From positions 1-5,398 of the forward strand of contig MWAC01000131.1 in assembly GCA_002068815.1 (NCBI GenBank): a stretch of 5,398 nucleotides of DNA. Reading direction: 5' to 3'. Below, piece by piece: positions 1 to 5,398 of the stretch. Origin of the DNA: Firmicutes bacterium ADurb.Bin467. GTDB taxonomy: Bacteria > Bacillota > Clostridia > Christensenellales > Aristaeellaceae. The first letter of the stretch is position 1, and each line of letters begins with the position of its first letter. The translations under genes and the position numbers were made by a program. The notes under the pieces were generated by a model, which saw only the letters and a program-made list of their open reading frames with translations, had not been told where the DNA came from and made no database searches.

Positions 1-885
1 GGCGACGTTGCCGCCCGCCTGGACGCTCCCGCCGACCTCGCAGTTGAGGCTGCCGAGTATGCCCGACGCCGTCGCGACGATGTCGCTCCCCGTGCAGTAG
101 TAGGCGTCGTAGGTGCCGCCGACGGTCTCGTAGAGCAGATCGCCCTTCTTGACCGCGTCGCCCGTCTCTACGTGCATGAGCGCGATGCTGCCCGAGTCGC
201 CGCCGGCCGCGCCGACCGCGAGGTCGTTCGTGCGCGCGCAGGTGCCGCGGCCGAGCCGGGCCTTCGAGGCGTACGTGTCGCCGCGGTAGACGGTGACGGT
301 CTCGCCGACCTCGAACTCGCCTTCGGCGACCTTGACCGTGTAGGACGAGCCGTTGACGGCCGACACGAAGCCGACGCCGGTGTGGTCGCCGTCGGAGTAG
401 CACTTCAAGGAGACCGCCTCGCCGACGTGGATGTAGAGGTTGTCGCTGTTCGAGTAGGCGTTTTCGATGTCCGCCTCGATCGTGTAGCGGCCCGTCGAGG
501 GCTCTATGTAGAGCACCGCGCCGAAGCTGTTCGCGACCGCGTCGACGGCGTCTCCGGCCGCGCCGAACACGGCCGAGATGGTGCCGTCCTGCGCGGCATA
601 GACCTTCGTCGTCCGAAGCGTCGCGAGCACGTCGCCGGCCTCCACGAGCTCCCCGGCGCGCACGGCCACGGCCTCGACGTCCCCGCCGACGGCCGAGCGC
701 ACCGCGACGCTCGCGCCGCTCACGACGGTTCCGTCAAACTCGAAGTTCTCGGTGTCCTCGTCGAGCGCGGCCTCCTCCTCCGCGACGATTGCGGGTTCCT
801 CCTCCTCCGCGACCGCGGGGAGCGCGAGGGCGGTCAACAGCAGCGCGGCCAGCAGCAGGGTCATCCATTTCCGCATGTTCTTCAT
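1..885 (-). CDS. Secreted HlyD/MacA-like adaptor protein with lipoyl-like repeats, 3' end missing
   Basis: 295 codons are open from an ATG at 885 to the left edge with no stop, so the C-terminus is lost. The N-terminus is a classic signal peptide: MKNMRKW, a hydrophobic stretch at residues 9-22 and a likely cleavage site after ALPAVA (residue 26). A very acidic linker follows (about residues 27-46). Residues 60-92 form a biotinyl/lipoyl-like half motif (GGDVEAVAVRAGELVEAGDVLATL), residues 93-128 a second one (AAQDGTISAVFGAAGDAV). A beta-rich part follows (133-205), then two further lipoyl-like stretches (about 224-255 and 268-295). This pattern is typical of periplasmic-adaptor or membrane-fusion proteins, but no coiled-coil hairpin is seen. 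The ATG at 885 is preferred over in-frame ATGs at 894 and 876 because AAAGGATGG lies five bases upstream. It follows the permease by 41 bases, so probably shares its transcript. The role as exporter partner is inferred; the family is fairly sure, the function is not. Confidence 0.8.
   Translation of the reverse strand, partial: MKNMRKWMTLLLAALLLTALALPAVAEEEEPAIVAEEEAALDEDTENFEFDGTVVSGASVAVRSAVGGDVEAVAVRAGELVEAGDVLATLRTTKVYAAQDGTISAVFGAAGDAVDAVANSFGAVLYIEPSTGRYTIEADIENAYSNSDNLYIHVGEAVSLKCYSDGDHTGVGFVSAVNGSSYTVKVAEGEFEVGETVTVYRGDTYASKARLGRGTCARTNDLAVGAAGGDSGSIALMHVETGDAVKKGDLLYETVGGTYDAYYCTGSDIVATASGILGSLNCEVGGSVQAGGNVA
771..813 (-). repeat. Two copies of a 16-bp direct repeat, 27-bp period
   Basis: The plus-strand string cctcctcctccgcgac occurs at 771-786 and again at 798-813. 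The 27-bp period equals nine codons, so both copies are in frame and encode VAEEE runs in the acidic linker just after the signal peptide of the secreted adaptor. It looks like a small in-frame duplication in a low-complexity spacer. Confidence 0.7.
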
Positions 886-890
886 GGTTT

Positions 891-899
891 CCATCCTTT
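891..899 (-). promoter_or_regulatory. Ribosome binding site of the secreted adaptor gene
   Basis: AAAGGATGG on the minus strand resembles the anti-16S complement AAAGGAGG and ends five bases before the ATG at 885. It overlaps the alternative in-frame ATG at 894, which makes that upstream start unlikely. Confidence 0.55.
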
Positions 900-926
900 C
901 GATTTCCGTCTTGGTTGTTCCATTGC

Positions 927-2713
<1,787 letters not shown>

Positions 2714-2717
<4 letters not shown>

Positions 2718-3580
2718 TGCAGCCCTCCGCCGCGCATCTGCATCATCATCGACATCATGTCGGTCTCGCCGGGCGCGTAGTAGACGGTCTCGCCGCTTGC
2801 AAGCCCCGAACGGATCTCGACGTTCGCGCCGTCGTTGATGCCGGTCTCGACGAAGCGCGAAACGTATTTTCCGTTCGCGTCTTTGACGAGCACATACGCG
2901 CGGTTGTCCTCGCTGAACTGCAGCGCGTCGACCTTGAGGAGCGTCACGCCGGCCGCGGATTGGTTCAGCATCCGGACCTCGACCTGCATGCCCGGCAGCA
3001 CGCCCTCCGGCGCGTCGACCGCGATCGCGGCGGTGTAGGTCGAGAGGCCCCCGCTCGTGTCCGCGTCCTTGTCGAGGCTCTTGACGGTTCCGCCGCAGTC
3101 GATGCCGAGCGCGTTGACCGTGATTTCGACGGGCTTTCCGATCGAAACGGCCTCGACGTCGTACTCGTCGACGCTGATCTCCACCTCGAGCTCGTCCACG
3201 TCGACGATCGTCATCAGCTCCATGCCGGGCGTCACCACGTCGTCCTCGCGCGCGTTCAGCCGCACGATTTCGCCCGCGAGGTCGGACTTGAGCACCGCGC
3301 CGGTCGAGAGCTTGATCAGCCGGTCGCCGGACTTCACCTGTTCGTTCGCCGCGACATAGACGTCCTTTACGGTCGCGCTTGCCGGGGCCGAGATCGTCTG
3401 TCTGCGCGGGGCGATGATATTCCCGGTGAAGCTGTACGTGGTGCTGATGTCGCCGGTAAACGCCGCCGCCTCGATGTAGCGGATCGAAGCGCGCGGCCTG
3501 AGCGCGAAAAACCCGACGACGACCAGGATCAGCACCAGCGGAATGAGCCACCGAAGCGCCCTGCGCTTTTTGTGGGCCAA
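2714..3580 (-). CDS. Membrane-anchored MacA/HlyD-like adaptor subunit of the ABC exporter
   Basis: 288 residues. A basic N-terminus (MAHKKRRALR) precedes one membrane helix at about 11-27 with no clear cleavage site, so it is probably an anchored extracytoplasmic protein. Two lipoyl-like halves follow directly: about 61-91 (ISAPASATVKDVYVAANEQVKSGDRL) and 92-126 (LAGEIVRLNAREDDVVTPGMELMTI), with no coiled-coil hairpin between them. Then come a beta-barrel-like domain (about 128-205, DELEVEISVDEYDVEAV) and a membrane-proximal-like domain (about 210-272). The tail is unusually Met-rich, with Met at 275, 276, 278, 279, 280 and 282. It is shorter than Gram-negative MacA (about 370 residues), as is common for Gram-positive relatives that do not reach an outer membrane. 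The start is TTG, chosen because AAGGAGG sits eight bases upstream and no ATG fits. Its stop overlaps the ATPase start (ATGA). In the family, MacA binds the MacB permease and stimulates it; the substrate here is unknown. Confidence 0.88.
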
Positions 3581-3588
3581 GATGAAAA

Positions 3589-3595
3589 CCTCCTT
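3589..3595 (-). promoter_or_regulatory. Perfect Shine-Dalgarno that fixes the TTG start of the adaptor
   Basis: AAGGAGG on the minus strand lies eight bases before TTG at 3580-3578. There is no in-frame ATG close by, so this site decides the start codon and may compensate for the weaker TTG initiation. Confidence 0.8.
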
Positions 3596-3602
3596 AAGCG
3601 GG

Positions 3603-3611
3603 ATTCTATCA
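3603..3611 (-). promoter_or_regulatory. Extended -10 promoter for the exporter operon
   Basis: The minus strand reads TGATAGAAT, that is TG-N-TAGAAT, a match to the extended -10 (TGnTATAAT) with one mismatch, in an AT-richer patch of otherwise GC-rich DNA. No good -35 stands 17 bases upstream. The repeat GGTT elements occupy that position, as at activator-dependent promoters. Transcription would begin near 3596, leaving a very short leader that starts about at the Shine-Dalgarno. Prediction from sequence only. Confidence 0.45.
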
Positions 3612-3614
3612 CCG

Positions 3615-3636
3615 CAAGATTAACCGAACCTCAACC
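3615..3636 (-). promoter_or_regulatory. Putative response-regulator operator: tandem 11-bp direct repeats
   Basis: On the minus strand, GGTTGAGGTTC (3636-3626) is followed at once by GGTTAATCTTG (3625-3615), matching at 7 of 11 positions, with an extra GGTT inside the first unit. Tandem direct repeats with an 11-bp period are the usual binding pattern of OmpR/PhoB-family regulators, and one is encoded two genes upstream. The site covers the -35 region of the extended -10 promoter, which suits activation of the adaptor-ABC operon. Binding is inferred. Confidence 0.45.
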
Positions 3637-3657
3637 GGGTGTCGAATGGATGGGGCG

Positions 3658-3673
3658 AAACTGTTAACAATTT
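3658..3673. repeat. AT-rich near-perfect palindrome at the end of the kinase gene
   Basis: AAACTGTTAACAATTT is symmetric in seven of eight base pairs around the central GTTAAC. It contains the TAA stop of the kinase gene. It has no loop and no GC stem, so it is not an intrinsic terminator; it might be an operator for a dimeric regulator or a chance run in the last codons. Confidence 0.35.
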
Positions 3674-4695
3674 TCCATCGGCAGGGAGACCGAAAAGCGG
3701 CTGCCCTCGCCGGGGCGGCTCTCCACCCCGACCCGGCCGCCGGACAGCTCGACGATCCGCTTCACGAGCGCGAGCCCGAGGCCGTTTCCCTCCGCCGCGC
3801 GCGACGGGTTGCCCTGATAGAACTTCTCGAAGATGCGCCCGACGACCTCCTCGGGCATCCCGACGCCCCTGTCCTCGATCGTCGTAAGCGCCTCGCCGCC
3901 CGCCTCCGAGAGCCTGACGATCAGCGGCCCGCCGGCGTTTGAGAACTTGATCGCGTTCTCGAGCAGGTTGATCCATACCTGAATCATGAGCTCCGGATTC
4001 CCCTCGTAGGTGACTTCGGAGAGCTCGATGTCCAATTCGAGCCGCTTCTCGGCCCACTTGGGCTCCAGCAGCACGACCGCCTGCCGAATCTGCTCGTCGA
4101 GCCGGAACCGTCGGCGCTCGGTGATGATGCCCTGGTTCTCGAGCCGCGAGAGGCTCAATACGTTTCGCGAGAGCGTCGAGAGCCTGCGCGCGCCGTCGGC
4201 GATCATCTCGGCGTACTCGCGCTGCTCCGCGCCGCTCAACTGGCCGCTGATGAGCAGCGTCGCGCAGTTCTCGATCGCCGCGACGGGCGTGCGTATCTCG
4301 TGCGAGATGTTGTTGACGAAGTCGCTTCGAAGCATCTCCGTGTGCGAGAGCTCCTCGGCCATCCGGTTGAAGTTCCGGATCAGTTCGCCGACCTCGCCCT
4401 TGCTCCTCGGTTCGAGCCTGACGTCGAAGTTCCCCTCGGCGACCTGCTGCGTCGCCTTGATCAGCGCGATCAAGGGGTTCAGCACCTTCTTTGAAAAGAA
4501 TGCCGAGAGCAGGGTGCCGATGATCGCGCTGACCAGCAGAAACGCGATGATGCCGTAGAGCGGCGACGTGCGAACCCAGCCGTGGCGGAAGCTGACAACC
4601 GCCAAAAACCCCGCAAGCAGCGCCGAGAGCAGCAGTGTGCCGGACGAGAGCAGCACCGTCGTCAGCCAGATGCCGACCGGCCGCCTATTGCGCAT
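3664..4695 (-). CDS. Two-component sensor histidine kinase, HAMP-HisKA-HATPase, short extracellular loop
   Basis: 343 residues. Two membrane helices (about 10-35 and 47-67) are separated by only about a dozen residues (FRHGWVRTSPLY), so there is no room for a folded extracellular sensor domain. A HAMP segment follows (about 68-120, with NPL at 73-75 and a conserved-type Glu near 101). The HisKA H-box is SDFVNNISHEIRTP with the phospho-accepting His at 132. The catalytic domain has the N-box WINLLENAIKFS (Asn 247), the G1 box DRGVGMP (275-281), an F-box-like EKFYQG (290-295) and the G2 box GNGLGLALV (303-311). All residues needed for autophosphorylation are present. It starts at ATG 4695, 11 bases inside the regulator gene, with only a weak Shine-Dalgarno (GAAGA), so coupled translation is likely. 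Its partner is the adjacent response regulator. The signal is unknown; the small loop suggests sensing within or at the membrane, perhaps through the exporter. Confidence 0.95.
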   Translation of the reverse strand: MRNRRPVGIWLTTVLLSSGTLLLSALLAGFLAVVSFRHGWVRTSPLYGIIAFLLVSAIIGTLLSAFFSKKVLNPLIALIKATQQVAEGNFDVRLEPRSKGEVGELIRNFNRMAEELSHTEMLRSDFVNNISHEIRTPVAAIENCATLLISGQLSGAEQREYAEMIADGARRLSTLSRNVLSLSRLENQGIITERRRFRLDEQIRQAVVLLEPKWAEKRLELDIELSEVTYEGNPELMIQVWINLLENAIKFSNAGGPLIVRLSEAGGEALTTIEDRGVGMPEEVVGRIFEKFYQGNPSRAAEGNGLGLALVKRIVELSGGRVGVESRPGEGSRFSVSLPMENC

Positions 4696-5365
4696 CGGTC
4701 TTCACCGCCTTGTAGCCGAGCCCGCGGATCGTCTGAATTTCGAAGTCCGGAAACGGCCGTATCCGCTCGCGGAGGCGCGCGATGTGCACCTCGACCGTGT
4801 GCGGGTCGGTCGTCGTCTCGTAGCCCCAGATCTCGTCCATCAGCTGCTGGCGGGTGATGATCCTGTCCGGGTACGAGAGCAATTTGTAGAGCAGCTGAAA
4901 CTCCTTCTGCGGAAGCGTGACGGAGGTCTCCGCGCTCGAGACGGTCAGCGAATCGCAGTCAACCTCGGTTCCGCCGACCGTGATCCTGCGGTCGCTCGCG
5001 ATCTTCGCGCGCCGGAGAAGCGCCCGTATGCGAAGCAGCATCTCGCTCAGGTTGATCGGCTTTACCATGTAGTCGTCCGTGCCCGCGGAGAAGCCCTTCT
5101 CCATGTCCCGGTACTGCTCCTTCGCGGTGATCATCAATATCGGCAGCGCGCAGCCCGCGCTGCGCAGGCTCCCGGTCAATTCGTACCCGTCCATCTCCGG
5201 CATCATGATGTCGGAGACGATCAGGTCGACGTGCTCGGCCTCCATGCGCTCGAGCGCCTCCCGGCCGTTCGAGGCCGCGGCAACCTGATGGCCGTCCTGC
5301 CTGAGGGCGTCGCAGACGACGCGCCGGAGCATCCGGTCGTCCTCGACGACGAGTATCTTCGCCAT
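4685..5365 (-). CDS. OmpR/PhoB-family response regulator
   Basis: 226 residues, the normal length. The receiver domain (1 to about 120) has the acidic pair D9/D10, the phosphorylated D52 in VSDIMMPEMDG, T80 in MITAK and K102 in MVKPI, so the phosphorylation switch is complete. The C-terminal winged-helix domain (about 128-222) shows the family marks TLPQKEFQLLYKLLSYPDRIITRQQL, TDPHTVEVHIARLRERI for the recognition helix, and IQTIRGLGYKA for the wing. The ATG at 5365 is preceded by GGGGAGG at a seven-base spacing. It is the first visible gene of the set, overlaps the kinase gene by 11 bases, and should be phosphorylated by that kinase. The likely target is the 11-bp repeat site upstream of the adaptor gene. 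The exact regulon is inferred. Confidence 0.96.
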   Translation of the reverse strand: MAKILVVEDDRMLRRVVCDALRQDGHQVAAASNGREALERMEAEHVDLIVSDIMMPEMDGYELTGSLRSAGCALPILMITAKEQYRDMEKGFSAGTDDYMVKPINLSEMLLRIRALLRRAKIASDRRITVGGTEVDCDSLTVSSAETSVTLPQKEFQLLYKLLSYPDRIITRQQLMDEIWGYETTTDPHTVEVHIARLRERIRPFPDFEIQTIRGLGYKAVKTDAQ

Positions 5366-5372
5366 AAAAGCA

Positions 5373-5379
5373 CCTCCCC
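5373..5379 (-). promoter_or_regulatory. Shine-Dalgarno of the response regulator gene
   Basis: GGGGAGG on the minus strand ends seven bases before ATG 5365 and supports that start. Only 19 further bases lie upstream, ending at the window edge, too few to judge the promoter. Confidence 0.75.
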
Positions 5380-5398
5380 AAGCCGATGGCGGTATTGT

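Noticed and set aside
2718..3551. The upstream part of the ATPase-permease frame, extending open to 3551.
   Set aside because: These residues are arginine-rich and lie out of frame over the adaptor gene. The ATG at 2717 with an ATGA overlap is the natural start of the ATPase.
3581..3663. A terminator between the kinase gene and the adaptor gene.
   Set aside because: I found no GC-rich hairpin followed by a T run on the minus strand. Read-through from the regulator-kinase pair is therefore possible in addition to the internal promoter.
3620..4057. A 145-codon minus-strand frame within the kinase gene.
   Set aside because: It overlaps the kinase catalytic domain in another frame and reads as an arginine/glycine-rich shadow.

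Overview
The window is GC-rich bacterial DNA, with G or C at most third codon positions. Every gene I can support lies on the minus strand, so the transcript reads from right to left. The strong AGGAGG-type ribosome binding sites, tight gene packing, small MacA/MacB-type proteins, and a regulator-kinase pair next to an ABC exporter fit a GC-rich member of the Clostridia or a related Gram-positive gut lineage. This is inference from style: there is no rRNA or marker gene, and no outer-membrane TolC partner is visible.

In transcription order the layout is as follows. (1) An OmpR/PhoB-type response regulator (5365-4685). (2) Its histidine kinase (4695-3664), overlapping the regulator by 11 bases. 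(3) An 83-base gap holding a putative operator of 11-bp direct repeats, an extended -10 promoter and a strong ribosome binding site. (4) A membrane-anchored MacA/HlyD-like adaptor that starts with TTG (3580-2714). (5) A single reading frame joining an ABC ATPase to a MacB/FtsX-type permease (2717-927), overlapping the adaptor by ATGA. (6) After 41 bases, a second adaptor-like protein with a cleavable signal peptide (885-1), whose 3' end lies outside the window.

The likely job is signal-controlled export or cell-envelope defence. The kinase senses at the membrane and phosphorylates the regulator. The regulator probably binds the repeats upstream of the adaptor gene and turns on the adaptor/ATPase/permease/second-adaptor operon. 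The exported substrate cannot be read from the sequence.

The most unusual point is the ATPase-permease joint. The ATPase is normal through Walker A, Q-loop, signature, Walker B and D-loop, then stops after residue 198, just before the expected H-loop histidine. It runs within three codons into what looks like the natural start of a complete 395-residue permease. This is either a real in-frame deletion fusion with a catalytically crippled ATPase, or an assembly or sequence error. The second points of interest are the promoter/operator in the 83-base gap and the pairing of two different adaptor-like proteins in one operon.
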